Notes: generated by a model not told the origin, from the letters alone. 64,000 nt of DNA from Henriciella algicola (GCF_003576245.1 NZ_QWGA01000003.1:1054001-1118000), one strand, 5' to 3'; counted from the stretch's first letter, positions 36,907 to 46,175 are shown. Program-made: numbers and translations.

Positions 36907-37620
36907 TCAGGGAAGCGCTGGCAAGTCGGTCGCGCGCGACCCATCAAGGTAACGCGCCGCAGTCGGCTGCAGACCATCGCCAAGCTCGATAAGAAGCGGG
37001 TTGCCTGTCGGGATCTCTACGCCGGTGATCTTGTCGTCTTCGACCTGGAAGAGGTGCTTCACCAGCGCACGCAGAGAGTTGCCGTGCGCCGCGATCACAA
37101 TGTCCGCGCCATTGCGAAGGCGGGCTGCAATCGTCTCGTGCCAGTAAGGCAGCACCCGCTCCAGCGTCAGCTTCAGGCTTTCCGTCGCCGGAATATCGAT
37201 GCCGTGATAGCGCGGGTCCTTGGACATGTCATAGGCGCTGCCTTCTTCCATTGGCGGCGGCGGCACGTCGTAGGAGCGGCGCCAGACATGGACCTGATCC
37301 TCGCCATGCTTCTCGGCGGTCTCTTTCTTGTCGAGGCCCGTTAGCCCGCCATAGTGGCGCTCATTTAGGCGCCAGTGCTTCTCCACGGGCAGCCAGACAC
37401 GATCCATCTCGGTCAGCGCGATCCAGAGCGTGCGGATGGCGCGGGTCTGAAGGCTGGTGAACCCTTGCGTCGGCGCAAAGCCCGCATCCTTCAGAAGGCT
37501 ACCGGCATGCTTGGCCTCGGCTTCGCCCTTGGCCGTAAGGTCGGCATCCCACCAGCCTGTGAAGCGGTTCTCCAGATTCCACTGGCTCTGGCCATGCCGG
37601 ACGAGGGCGAGTTTAGGCAT
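36907..37620 (-). CDS. gpmA: 2,3-bisphosphoglycerate-dependent phosphoglycerate mutase
   Basis: A 237-residue dPGM with LVRHGQSQWNLENRFTGW (phospho-histidine H9), ERHYGGLTGLDK and AAHGNSLRALVKHL (second histidine). It interconverts 3- and 2-phosphoglycerate, linking the pgk product to pyruvate. It is followed after three bases by the deaminase gene. Confidence 0.96.
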   Translation of the reverse strand: MPKLALVRHGQSQWNLENRFTGWWDADLTAKGEAEAKHAGSLLKDAGFAPTQGFTSLQTRAIRTLWIALTEMDRVWLPVEKHWRLNERHYGGLTGLDKKETAEKHGEDQVHVWRRSYDVPPPPMEEGSAYDMSKDPRYHGIDIPATESLKLTLERVLPYWHETIAARLRNGADIVIAAHGNSLRALVKHLFQVEDDKITGVEIPTGNPLLIELGDGLQPTAARYLDGSRATDLPALP

Positions 37621-37672
37621 GATGCGTCTCCTGGCTGCGCGCTACGTTCTGTTTGTCCTGCGGGGTTTAAGC

Positions 37673-38809
37673 TCAGACCCCGGTCACACGCAACAGCTCG
37701 CAGAAAGCAAGCACGACGTGATAGCCGGTCGAGGCTGGCATATCGTCGGCGCCGACCTGACCATCAGCATGATAGCAGTCGATCCATCCGCCTTCGGGCG
37801 TCAGATACTCATCCATCAGGACGTCGAAACATTCCACCGCGCGCGCCTCGCAATGCTCGTCCGCGCCAAGCTCCATCATCGCAAGATGCGCCTTCAGCGC
37901 TTCCGTCTGCATCCATGTGCGCCGCGATCCATCAACGATCTGACCCTCGCGCGTCGCCTTGGCGAAGACGCGGCCTTCAGCGTCCAGCGTCCGAAGGCCA
38001 ATATCATAAAGCTTGCTCATGGCCGGGTTTAGATCCGTGTGCGCCGCATCCGCATGCGACTTCAGCAGCCACACCCATTCGAACTGGTGTCCGGGCTCGA
38101 TGAAACGAAGCGCCGGGTCGCGCTCTTCAGACCAGTCCGGCCCGAACGTCTCACCCAGCGTCCCTGACACCTGATGAAGCATCTTCTCATCTAGAAGGCG
38201 GACAAGCGCGCTCGCCCGCTCCAGATGATCGCGCCGCTCATCGCTCTCGTAGAGCGCGAGATTCGCCTCAAGCAGGTGCATATGCGGGTTCTGCAGGCGC
38301 CGGTCTCCGCGCGGCAGGCTCTCGGCATAGCCGCCATGCGCCACATCTTCGAGTTTCGCATCGACATTGGCGATGAGCTGGCGGGCATGCGCCGCCGCGT
38401 CCTCGTGTCCCTGCATCGCGGCATGGGCATAGGCGAATAGAACAAATGCAGTGTCATAGAGATCAGCCGTCTCGTCGATGAGGCCCGCCCCATCCGCGCT
38501 GATGCACCGGCCAATCAGGCCATCGGCGCGCACGCTCGGCCCCGACATCGCATCAACGCCATAGCCGATCAGCCTGTCGGCCCGGCCTGCGTCCCAGCCA
38601 AGTCGCTTGGCAGCCGCGAACATATAGGTCTGGCGCGCCTGCACCCGCACGCGCATCCTGTCGGTCTCCAGTGGGCGGTGCGTAATATCGAGCTTTTCGC
38701 GGAAAAGATTGTTTGGAAGCACGCCTTCGCGGCTCCACAGCGGGAAGCAGCTGTCCAGCATCCAGTCTCGCGCTTCACGTGCGCGCCGGCTCAATGCGGT
38801 TGATGTCAT
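37673..38809 (-). CDS. N-acylglucosamine 2-epimerase (AGE) family sugar isomerase
   Basis: The 378-residue all-helical (alpha/alpha)6-barrel protein has the AGE-family pattern RQTYMFAAAKRLGW, NPHMHLLEANLALYE, EPGHQFEWVWLL and RTWMQTEALKAHLAM, with histidines in the conserved pocket positions. Members epimerise or isomerise sugars such as N-acylglucosamine, cellobiose or mannose; the substrate here is unresolved. The frame is open for a long way upstream, but the domain begins after the ATG at 38809. It diverges from a secreted hypothetical protein. Confidence 0.85.
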   Translation of the reverse strand: MTSTALSRRAREARDWMLDSCFPLWSREGVLPNNLFREKLDITHRPLETDRMRVRVQARQTYMFAAAKRLGWDAGRADRLIGYGVDAMSGPSVRADGLIGRCISADGAGLIDETADLYDTAFVLFAYAHAAMQGHEDAAAHARQLIANVDAKLEDVAHGGYAESLPRGDRRLQNPHMHLLEANLALYESDERRDHLERASALVRLLDEKMLHQVSGTLGETFGPDWSEERDPALRFIEPGHQFEWVWLLKSHADAAHTDLNPAMSKLYDIGLRTLDAEGRVFAKATREGQIVDGSRRTWMQTEALKAHLAMMELGADEHCEARAVECFDVLMDEYLTPEGGWIDCYHADGQVGADDMPASTGYHVVLAFCELLRVTGV

Positions 38810-38944
38810 CAGATAAAGCTCCGTGCGGACGAGGCCATCGCTTCGCAAGTTCGATGCCTGCTTGCTATCAACTGGCCAAGATGTTTTCCAGCGTCTAGAC
38901 ACCATAAAAGTCCGAAGCCGCAGCCGGGATAGCCTAGCCTTACA

Positions 38945-39529
38945 ATGACTGACCGTATTTTCTTCCCGAGCGCCCTGCTCGTCGCCATTCTCATGGTCGC
39001 GCTCGCGGTCCTCCCCGGCATGAATGCTGTGCCAACCGGTCCTGTCAGCGGCGGCAATACAGATTACCGGCGGATCGAGGTGAGCGGCGCACAGCTCAAC
39101 CGCTTCGTTGCGGGCGGGGATGTCGATATCTCGGTCGAACGTGTGGACGGCCAGCCAGCCCTCCGCATCGAGGTTGAAGCTGGCACGCTCGCGGACGACC
39201 CTTTGCGCGGCCCGCACTTCGTTCTGGACCGCGATCTCGAGACCGTTTTCGCAGGCCGCGAAATACAGGTTACCGTCCGCGCCCGCGCCGCAGACCGCTT
39301 TGGCGCCGAACAGATGCGCGTCAACTACTCGGTTGGCGCCGCCATCGAGTCTGGCTGGCAGACCTTCACCGTGACGCGCGAATTTACCGACCAGTCCTTC
39401 ACCTGGACCCCGCCGCCGCGCGCAGAAGGCACCGATGCGGGCTATGACTATCTCGGCATCCGCCCGGTCGTCCCGGAGAAGCAGCGCGCCATCTATGTCC
39501 AGTCGGTCGTCTTCCAGCCAATGGACTAA
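38945..39529 (+). CDS. Membrane-anchored hypothetical protein
   Basis: I do not recognise this 194-residue protein. Residues 9-28 form a signal anchor or uncleaved signal peptide (SALLVAILMVALAVLPGM). The rest looks beta-rich and is probably periplasmic, with alternating hydrophobic strands such as REIQVTVRARAADRF and NYSVGAAIESGWQTFTV, similar in feel to carbohydrate-binding jelly-roll domains. It lies between the divergent AGE epimerase and the envC-like operon. Confidence 0.7.
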   Translation: MTDRIFFPSALLVAILMVALAVLPGMNAVPTGPVSGGNTDYRRIEVSGAQLNRFVAGGDVDISVERVDGQPALRIEVEAGTLADDPLRGPHFVLDRDLETVFAGREIQVTVRARAADRFGAEQMRVNYSVGAAIESGWQTFTVTREFTDQSFTWTPPPRAEGTDAGYDYLGIRPVVPEKQRAIYVQSVVFQPMD

Positions 39530-39613
39530 GGCGCGCCCCCGCTGCAATCCTTACCCGCAAAGCGCGTTTCGTTAAGGATACGGTGACGCTCGCCATGGCA
39601 TGCCTGAGTCGAC

Positions 39614-40846
39614 ATGCGCCCTTCTTTCATCCGCCTTGCCTTCATCCCGCTTGCCGGCCTTCTCATGGCCGCCGCGCCGCGTGAGTATAGCCGCGAAGAG
39701 CTCAGCGCACTTGAGGCCCAGCGCCAGTCCGTCATTCGCCAACTTGAAGCCCTGGAGAAGGCCGAGTCCGAAAGTGGACAGGACGTCACCAGCCTCGAAC
39801 GCCAGCTCATTTCCGCCGCGCTGGAGAGCCGCCGGCGCGAGGAACAGGCCGCCGCCTCCGAGATCAAGCTGATCGATCTTCGCACGCGTCTCGGTTCGGC
39901 CCGCGATGCGCTGGTCGAGAGCACCGACAATCTCGAAGAGATCATGGCCAACCTCGCCATTTCAGGCAGGCACCGTCCCCCGGCCCTCATTGCCGCGCCC
40001 AAGGAGGCGAACGCTGCCATCCGCGCCGCTATCGTGATGGGCGGGGTCGCCCCGCAGATCAATGAGCAGACCGACCGCCTCGCCAGTGAGATCGCCGAAC
40101 TGAAATCGCTCGAACAGTCCGTGCTGGAAGAGCAGGACCGTCTCGCCGCCGCAGAAGAGCGCCTCTCGGCCAAACAGGCCGAGATCGAAACCCTGGTCGC
40201 CCGAAAGCGCGCCCAGTATGAAAACGTCTCCAGCGAAGCCGAAGCGCTTCGTGCCCGCGTGCGCCAGATTGGCGGCGAAGCTGAGACCTTGCGCGACCTA
40301 CTCGCCGCGCTCGAAAGCCAGGCCCCGCGCGCTCCGGCCATCAAGCCCCGCGCCCAGATCCAGCTGGCCGCCTCGCGCACATCGACACCCAGCCGCACGA
40401 CTGACGCGCCGCGCAATCCGGCCCGTAGCCCGGCTGTCGCCAATCTGAGGCCCCTTGGCCGCGAGGCGCTTGGCGGCCTCATGCAACCGGTCGCAGGCTT
40501 TGTCTCACGCAATTGGGGCGATGACCTTCCGGGCGGTGAAACCGCCAAGGGTCTCTACATCCAGCCGCGCGCCAGTTCAGACATCGTCGCCCCAATCGAC
40601 GGCACAATTGAGTATGCGGACGAATTCAGAAGCTACGGTAAGCTCTTGATCATTTCGACAAGTGATGGATACCATATCGTTCTGAGCGGAATGGGCCGTA
40701 TTTACGGTACCCCGGGACAGACGGTACGCGCCGGTGAGCCAGTTGGACGCATGTCCGAACGTGCAAATCCGCCGCCTGAGCTCTATCTAGAAGTCAGGCG
40801 GAATGGCGTACCGATGAATCCGGCACGCTGGATGCAGGGCGGATAA
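39614..40846 (+). CDS. EnvC-like murein hydrolase activator, degenerate LytM domain
   Basis: The 410-residue protein has a signal peptide, a long coiled coil (about residues 25-260) and a C-terminal M23/LytM domain (about 300-405: GTIEYADEFRSYGKLLII, SGMGRIYGTPGQTV, PELYLEVRRNGVPMNP). The zinc-binding histidines of active LytM enzymes are missing: the H-x-x-G-Y region reads TSDGYHIVLSGMG and the HxH is replaced by LYLEV. That is the EnvC type, which activates amidases at the septum rather than cutting peptidoglycan. It heads an operon with ctpA, a yibQ-like gene and rppH, a conserved alphaproteobacterial order. Confidence 0.85.
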   Translation: MRPSFIRLAFIPLAGLLMAAAPREYSREELSALEAQRQSVIRQLEALEKAESESGQDVTSLERQLISAALESRRREEQAAASEIKLIDLRTRLGSARDALVESTDNLEEIMANLAISGRHRPPALIAAPKEANAAIRAAIVMGGVAPQINEQTDRLASEIAELKSLEQSVLEEQDRLAAAEERLSAKQAEIETLVARKRAQYENVSSEAEALRARVRQIGGEAETLRDLLAALESQAPRAPAIKPRAQIQLAASRTSTPSRTTDAPRNPARSPAVANLRPLGREALGGLMQPVAGFVSRNWGDDLPGGETAKGLYIQPRASSDIVAPIDGTIEYADEFRSYGKLLIISTSDGYHIVLSGMGRIYGTPGQTVRAGEPVGRMSERANPPPELYLEVRRNGVPMNPARWMQGG

Positions 40847-40868
40847 GCCGCCACAGGAGATGATGACC

Positions 40869-42191
40869 ATGAGAGCAATGCTGACGGGGGCTGCAATCGG
40901 TGTCGTAATGGGCGGGGTCGCCGTAGGCGTCTCAGCCGTCGCATGGCCAGATTCTGGCACAAGCAGCAGCCGAGCGGAAACCTACCGACAGCTTGATCTC
41001 TTTGCCGAAGTGCTTGCCCGCGCCCGCGCCGACTACGTCACCGAAATTGACGAAGCCGAAGCGATGGAAGCGGCAATCAACGGCATGCTCGGCTCGCTCG
41101 ACCCGCACTCATCCTACCTGTCCGCAGAAGACTTCTCCGCCATGCAGGTCCAGGCCTCTGGCGAATATGGCGGCCTCGGCATCGAAGTGCAGATGGAAGA
41201 TGGCTTCGTGAAAGTCATCACGCCGATGGACGACTCCCCGGCCTCGCGCGCGGGTCTGCAGAGCGGCGACCTGCTCACCGCCATCAATGGCAAGCCGATC
41301 GTCGGCCTGAACATTGATGATGCCGTCGAAGACATGCGCGGGCCTCCGGGCACCGAAATCATCGTCAGCGTGATGCGCGAAGGCGAAGACCCGTTCGACG
41401 TCACCATGGAGCGCGAAGTCATCCGTCCAAAGTCCGTTGACTGGAAGACGGTAGACGAAGACGTGGCCTATATCCGCATCTCCACCTTCAATGAGCGCAC
41501 GACCGATCTTCTCGAAGATGCGTTCGAGGGCGTGTCCGATGAGCTTGGCAACCGCCCGGCTGGCATCATTCTCGACCTGCGCAACAATGGCGGCGGTCTT
41601 CTCGATCAGGCGATCTCTGTCTCCGACAAGTTCCTGTCGGGCGGCGAAGTCGTGTCGACCATTGGACGCCGTCCAAGCGACATTGCCCGCTACAATGCCC
41701 GCTCCGGTGAAGTTTTTCAGAACGTGCCGATTGTTGTGCTGATCAACAATGGCACCGCATCCGCCTCTGAAATCGTAGCTGGCGCCCTGCAGGACCGTGG
41801 CCGCGCCACCGTTCTCGGCATGACCAGCTTCGGCAAGGGCTCGGTCCAGACGGTCATCCCGCTTGGCAGTGATCGCGGCGCAATCCGCCTCACCACCTCG
41901 CGCTATTACACCCCGTCCGGTCGCTCCATTCAGGCAACCGGCATCGTGCCTGACATGGAAGTCGCACAGGCCCGCGTTTCCGAGGAAGAACTGGCCCGTA
42001 TCCGCCGTTTCTCCGAAGCCGATCTGCCAAACGCGCTGACCAATGAGGACGGCGCCGAGCGTGAAATTCCGCACCTTCCGAAGGAGCAGCCTCCTGAGGA
42101 TTATGAAGGCGAGGACTATCAGCTCGACCGCGCCCTCGAAGTCCTTCGCGGCGGCCAGATGAGCGCGACGGAAACACCGCAGGCCGGTTAA
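40869..42191 (+). CDS. ctpA: C-terminal processing protease (S41 family)
   Basis: The protein (440 residues from this start) has an N-terminal signal or anchor, a PDZ domain (about residues 95-165), and an S41 core with the catalytic serine in NGTASASEIVAGAL and lysine in GMTSFGKGSVQ. It trims periplasmic proteins, including cell-wall enzymes and their partners, which fits its envC-like neighbour. In-frame ATGs occur at 40860, 40863 and 40869. The last is preferred because the AGGAG at 40855-40859 is nine bases upstream of it. Confidence 0.92.
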   Translation: MRAMLTGAAIGVVMGGVAVGVSAVAWPDSGTSSSRAETYRQLDLFAEVLARARADYVTEIDEAEAMEAAINGMLGSLDPHSSYLSAEDFSAMQVQASGEYGGLGIEVQMEDGFVKVITPMDDSPASRAGLQSGDLLTAINGKPIVGLNIDDAVEDMRGPPGTEIIVSVMREGEDPFDVTMEREVIRPKSVDWKTVDEDVAYIRISTFNERTTDLLEDAFEGVSDELGNRPAGIILDLRNNGGGLLDQAISVSDKFLSGGEVVSTIGRRPSDIARYNARSGEVFQNVPIVVLINNGTASASEIVAGALQDRGRATVLGMTSFGKGSVQTVIPLGSDRGAIRLTTSRYYTPSGRSIQATGIVPDMEVAQARVSEEELARIRRFSEADLPNALTNEDGAEREIPHLPKEQPPEDYEGEDYQLDRALEVLRGGQMSATETPQAG

Positions 42192-42213
42192 CGGAAATTT
42201 GCGTTGTCTTAAC

Positions 42214-42259
42214 CGGTCGCTGGCAGGGTCTGCGCTGACCCGCCAAACCAGCGACCGGA
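42214..42259 (+). promoter_or_regulatory. Two-tier stem-loop covering the yibQ ribosome-binding site
   Basis: A perfect 11-bp inverted repeat (CCGGTCGCTGG at 42214-42224, CCAGCGACCGG at 42249-42259) encloses a second 5-bp stem (GGGTC / GACCC). The right arm ends in the Gs of the GGAGAG Shine-Dalgarno for the ATG at 42270. It has no T-run, so it is not a terminator. It could limit translation of the downstream gene. Confidence 0.5.
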
Positions 42260-42269
42260 GAGACCATAC

Positions 42270-43628
42270 ATGGCCGCAAAGGCACCCCGTGAGCCATCGC
42301 CGCTGCGTAGTGCGATCAAGCATTCGGTTCTGAGCTTTGCTACTGTCGGTCTGGCACTGACGGCCATGGCAGGCGGCATCCATGTCTGGGGCAGCGACGA
42401 CACGTCCAGCCCGGTCCGCCAGATTGCGCTCTTCGAGACCGAAGCGCCGACCATCACGACCCCGCAACTGAAGACGCGGCTCGCCTCCTCCAACGCGCCC
42501 GCGAGACAGATCGCGGCCCCCTCCTTCGATGAAGAAGACGGCGCACCGCCCTTCGTCACCGACGCGATGATCGCCCGCGGTGAGGCAGGGACGCCTGATC
42601 TTGGCGTTGACTATGTCGATGGCGTCTCACGCGTCGTCCGCGTTGCCGCTCGAAGCGATGAAGTGCCTGAGCGTCAGGAAGTCCGCATCAATGGCATCAG
42701 CGTCTCCTCCGGCCAGTCCTGGCAGGAATCGCGCAGCACGCTCGCCCTGCCGCGCGCGCCAGTCGCCGCTGTCGCTGAGCGCACCTCGCTCGGCACGCTG
42801 CCAAAGATTTCCGATGATGGCCGCACGCCTGCGGGCGTTTATGCCCGTCCCTTCGCCAACACTGAGGGCCGCCCGACCGTCTCCATCATTCTCGGTGGGC
42901 TTGGCATCAACCGCACCCATACCCGCTCGGCCATTGATGAGCTTCCGCCGGAGGTCACTCTCTCCTTCGCGCCGGGCACGCGCGACCTTCAGGGCTGGAT
43001 CGATCAGGCCCGCGCCGCTGGCCACGAAGTCCTCCTCGAAGTCCCGCTTGAGGCCTATGAGCTGTCCTCTGGCCCGGCCCACCCTCAAAGCCTGACCACC
43101 ACCATGCAGGAAGCCCAGATCGAGTCGCGCCTCAGCGCGCTCATGGCATCTGCAAGCGGCTATTTCGGCCTCACCAATTATCAGGGTGGCCGCTTCCTGC
43201 GCAGCCCGGAAAGCGTCTCTCACCTTGCCCGCCTGACCGCCGCGCGCGGTCTTGCCTTCGTTGAGGATGGCAGCCTCCCCCGCTCTGCCATGGACACCGT
43301 CGCGACGGACGCGCCGCTCCGCTTTCGCCGGGCCAACTTCCCGATCGACACCCAGCCGCATGGCGGGGACATTCAGGAACGCCTGCTGGAGCTGGAAACG
43401 CTGGCCATCGATAAAGGCTCTGCCGTCGGCTCCGGTTTTGCCTACCCGGTCACCATCGACATCCTGAAAGCCTGGACCGATAGCCTCTCCGCCAAGGGCA
43501 TCGTACTCGCGCCTGCATCTGCCGCGACGCATACACGGCCATCTGCTACGGCGGGCCTCGAAACTGCGTCCATCGACCAACAGGCGGGTGGGCAAGCAGA
43601 CATGGACGCGGTAGATACGACTGGGTGA
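42270..43628 (+). CDS. Divergent polysaccharide deacetylase (YibQ-like)
   Basis: The 452-residue protein has a membrane anchor near residues 20-45, a disordered linker, and a C-terminal divergent polysaccharide deacetylase domain (about 200-435: SIILGGLGINRTHTRSAIDELPPEVTLSF, GHEVLLEVPLEAY, ARGLAFVEDGSL). The metal-binding residues of true deacetylases are reduced, as is usual in this family. A role in peptidoglycan processing with the EnvC-like protein is inferred from operon context. Its stop overlaps the rppH GTG by four bases. Confidence 0.85.
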   Translation: MAAKAPREPSPLRSAIKHSVLSFATVGLALTAMAGGIHVWGSDDTSSPVRQIALFETEAPTITTPQLKTRLASSNAPARQIAAPSFDEEDGAPPFVTDAMIARGEAGTPDLGVDYVDGVSRVVRVAARSDEVPERQEVRINGISVSSGQSWQESRSTLALPRAPVAAVAERTSLGTLPKISDDGRTPAGVYARPFANTEGRPTVSIILGGLGINRTHTRSAIDELPPEVTLSFAPGTRDLQGWIDQARAAGHEVLLEVPLEAYELSSGPAHPQSLTTTMQEAQIESRLSALMASASGYFGLTNYQGGRFLRSPESVSHLARLTAARGLAFVEDGSLPRSAMDTVATDAPLRFRRANFPIDTQPHGGDIQERLLELETLAIDKGSAVGSGFAYPVTIDILKAWTDSLSAKGIVLAPASAATHTRPSATAGLETASIDQQAGGQADMDAVDTTG

Positions 43629-44149
43629 CCATCCAGACACCTGATCCCTCGCTCTATCGCCCCAATGTCGGCCTCGTCCTGTTTTCGGCGACCGGCTATA
43701 TCTTTCTTGGCCGCCGCATAAACGGGCGCGGCGCCTTCCAGTGGCAGATGCCACAGGGCGGCATTGATGAAGGCGAAACCTCCCACGACGCCGCCCTGCG
43801 AGAGCTCGAAGAAGAAATCGGCGTCTCCGACAAACTTGTCGACGTGCTCGAAGAAACCTCTGACTGGCTGTTCTATGAATTTCCGGCCGAAGTGCGCCGC
43901 CGCATGCCGGGCGCCTTTATCGGCCAGCGCCAGAAATGGTTTGCGCTGCGCTTCAAGGGCTCTGACAGCGACATCCGCCTCGACCGTCACACACCTGAAT
44001 TTGACGCATGGCGCTGGGCCCGCCTCAGCGAGGCGCCCGCTGCCATCGTGCCGTTCAAACGGCCCGTCTATCAGGCCGTCGCCGAACGCTTCCGCCCCTG
44101 GGCGGGTGAGAATTTTGCCCTTGAGACAAAAGCAGGAGAAACGCCATGA
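43625..44149 (+). CDS. rppH: RNA pyrophosphohydrolase
   Basis: The 174-residue Nudix enzyme has YRPNVGLVLF, QWQMPQGGIDEGE and the box G45-V67 with RELEEEIG. RppH removes pyrophosphate from 5'-triphosphate RNA and so starts RNA decay. The start is a GTG overlapping the previous stop (GTGA). The stop overlaps the next gene by four bases. Confidence 0.93.
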   Translation: MTIQTPDPSLYRPNVGLVLFSATGYIFLGRRINGRGAFQWQMPQGGIDEGETSHDAALRELEEEIGVSDKLVDVLEETSDWLFYEFPAEVRRRMPGAFIGQRQKWFALRFKGSDSDIRLDRHTPEFDAWRWARLSEAPAAIVPFKRPVYQAVAERFRPWAGENFALETKAGETP

Positions 44150-44955
44150 GCCGGACGATACTGATGATCCACGGCGTCGGCTGCGGCGGCGAAGCCTGGG
44201 GCCCGATGCAGCGCGCCTTCGAAGCGGCTGGATGGCGCGTCGAAGCCCCGACCCTGTTTGAAGACCAGCGCACCATCGACAATCCGCCAGACAGCCTGAA
44301 AGACCTCACCCTCACCGACTATATTGAGGCGATGTCCGCCAAGGCGCGTGAAATCGAGGCTGAGACCGGCGCAAAGCCCGTGATCATGGGCCATTCCATG
44401 GGCGGCCTCATCGCGCAGAACCTCGCCGCGCGCGGCGACGCCTCTGCCGCCATCTTCCTCACTCCGGCCCAGACCCCGGATTGCCAGGTGCAGGATCTCC
44501 GCCTGATGATCACCTTCTGGAACATCCTGAAGGCAGGCAAGAAGAACGTGCCGGAGAACAGCTACAAGGTCGGCAAGTTCGGTTTCAAATGGGGCGTGAT
44601 GAACGAAGTCCCCAAGAGCCGCCACGATGAGATCTATGCGCAGGCGCGCTTTGATTCAGGCAAGGTCTACCGCGACCTGACAGAACCTTCCCTGATCGAC
44701 GAGAAAACCGTCACCATCCCGACGCTGACCATCGGCGCGGGCAAGGACCGCGCAACGCCGATCAAGGCCGTCCGCCGCGTCGGCCAGAAGTATAAGGGCG
44801 CAGGCGTTCCGGGAGACTATATCGAATACCCCCAGCACGCCCACTGGATCGTCGACGAGCCGGGAACCGACAAGGTCGTTGCCGATATGCTTGAATGGCT
44901 GGATCGCAAACTGCCGGACACGGACCCAGCGGCAGACCCTCAGCCCGTCATGTGA
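44146..44955 (+). CDS. Alpha/beta hydrolase
   Basis: The 269-residue protein has HGVGCGGEAWGP, the nucleophile elbow GHSMGG (S84), a likely acid in GAGKDRATP, and a catalytic histidine in PQHAHWIVDEPG. It belongs to the general alpha/beta-hydrolase fold (esterase, lipase or related); no substrate can be assigned. It is the last gene of the envC-ctpA-yibQ-rppH operon and its stop abuts the convergent hpt stop at a TGATCA. Confidence 0.85.
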   Translation: MSRTILMIHGVGCGGEAWGPMQRAFEAAGWRVEAPTLFEDQRTIDNPPDSLKDLTLTDYIEAMSAKAREIEAETGAKPVIMGHSMGGLIAQNLAARGDASAAIFLTPAQTPDCQVQDLRLMITFWNILKAGKKNVPENSYKVGKFGFKWGVMNEVPKSRHDEIYAQARFDSGKVYRDLTEPSLIDEKTVTIPTLTIGAGKDRATPIKAVRRVGQKYKGAGVPGDYIEYPQHAHWIVDEPGTDKVVADMLEWLDRKLPDTDPAADPQPVM

Positions 44956-45489
44956 TCAGTCGAGGGCGCCGACAAAAGGCAGCCCGCGATAGAGCCCCTT
45001 ATCGTCCATGCCATAGCCGACGAGAAACCGCTCCGGCGCCTCAAACGCATGGTAATCGACATCGTCTGCCCCGCTCGGCGCTGACGGCTTGCGCGCTAGC
45101 GCCACCGTGATCACCTCGCGTGCGCCCTTGGTCATCAGATGCTGGCGCGCAAAGGCCAGCGTGCGGCCAGTATCAAACACATCATCGATCAGCAGGACGC
45201 CGCGGCCTGTCACAGGGCGCGTTATGTCCGCGCGCACATTTACCCGGCCAGAGCTTTCGCGCGCATCGCGGTAGCTTTCCAGCCACAGCGCATCCAGCAT
45301 CGGATGGATATGACGCCGCGCCAGCGCCTTCATCAAGTCGCTGGTGAAAGGCGTCGCGCCGATCAGGATATTGATAGCCGTCCAGTCGCCCTGAAGGCGC
45401 GGAGCCAGCGTCTCGGCCAGCCTGTCGACCATGGCCATCAGCTCGTCCTCGTTCAGGACGACATCGATTTCAGGAGTATTCTGGCTCAT
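44956..45489 (-). CDS. hpt: Hypoxanthine phosphoribosyltransferase
   Basis: The 177-residue type I phosphoribosyltransferase has the PRPP loop VLLIDDVFDTGRT (residues 98-110) and a C-terminal FLVGYGMD. It salvages hypoxanthine or guanine to the nucleotide. The hood differs from the best-studied Hpt enzymes, so exact purine choice is not certain. Its start overlaps the stop of the zinc-ribbon gene by four bases. Confidence 0.8.
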   Translation of the reverse strand: MSQNTPEIDVVLNEDELMAMVDRLAETLAPRLQGDWTAINILIGATPFTSDLMKALARRHIHPMLDALWLESYRDARESSGRVNVRADITRPVTGRGVLLIDDVFDTGRTLAFARQHLMTKGAREVITVALARKPSAPSGADDVDYHAFEAPERFLVGYGMDDKGLYRGLPFVGALD

Positions 45490-46175
45490 GGATTTCCGCC
45501 GAGGTCTGGTGTGACGTTTGCCTGCTCGCTTTCAAGCCCAGCCTCACCCTCATCGACAAGGCCGAGTTCCAGCTGGAAAGCTTCAAATGGCGGGTTCTCG
45601 ATCCGTTTGGAAAAGCCTGCCGTCTCGCCGGCGGCGATCTCACCCTGAGCGACCTGCGCATAATAGGTGGCGATATGCACCCCGCCATCGTCCAGCAGGC
45701 GCACCTCGACCAGCGGCGCGCGCCGGGGCCTCTTGGTGAAGTTGCGGACCTCGCCGCTAATCTCCAGCACGGGCAGCGTCCCATCGAGGAAGCGTTCGGC
45801 ATCCTCTGAGGCAAACTCGACGCCGAACCGGTTCACTTTCAGGCCAAGCGCGCTGAAGGCAGACGCGCTCTGCGGCCAGGCTTCCACCACCCGGCTGCGC
45901 ATCAGGACAGCTCCGCCCAGAATGCCGACAAGAAAACAGGCCGCGACAGCCCAGGACACCATCGCCGCCATCCGGCTCGCCCGCGCTTTGCGGTCACGCA
46001 CGCGCTTGCGATACGCCTCATGCGCACCACGGCCCGCAGCAGCCGCCAAGCCCTCGCCCTGACCGACAAACCAGCTATGATCGCACGCGGCGCACTTCAC
46101 CGTGCGCCCGGCCTCACCAATCGTGGAGTCGTGCGCGAAATACTGGGTCTCGCAGTTCGGACAGGTGAGAATCAT
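45486..46175 (-). CDS. MJ0042-type zinc-ribbon membrane protein
   Basis: The 229-residue protein starts MILTCPNCETQYFAHDSTIG and has CxxC pairs C5-C8 and C28-C31 (VKCAACDHSWF), an MJ0042-type zinc ribbon. A single membrane helix follows at about residues 72-92 and then a periplasmic domain of DUF3426 type. The function is unknown. It diverges from ftsE and is followed by hpt with a four-base overlap. Confidence 0.82.
   Translation of the reverse strand: MILTCPNCETQYFAHDSTIGEAGRTVKCAACDHSWFVGQGEGLAAAAGRGAHEAYRKRVRDRKARASRMAAMVSWAVAACFLVGILGGAVLMRSRVVEAWPQSASAFSALGLKVNRFGVEFASEDAERFLDGTLPVLEISGEVRNFTKRPRRAPLVEVRLLDDGGVHIATYYAQVAQGEIAAGETAGFSKRIENPPFEAFQLELGLVDEGEAGLESEQANVTPDLGGNP

Noticed and set aside
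37673-39547. N-terminal extension of the AGE-family protein to 624 residues
   Set aside because: The added part is antisense to the hypothetical gene at 38945 and has no AGE homology. The ATG at 38809 gives the normal family length.
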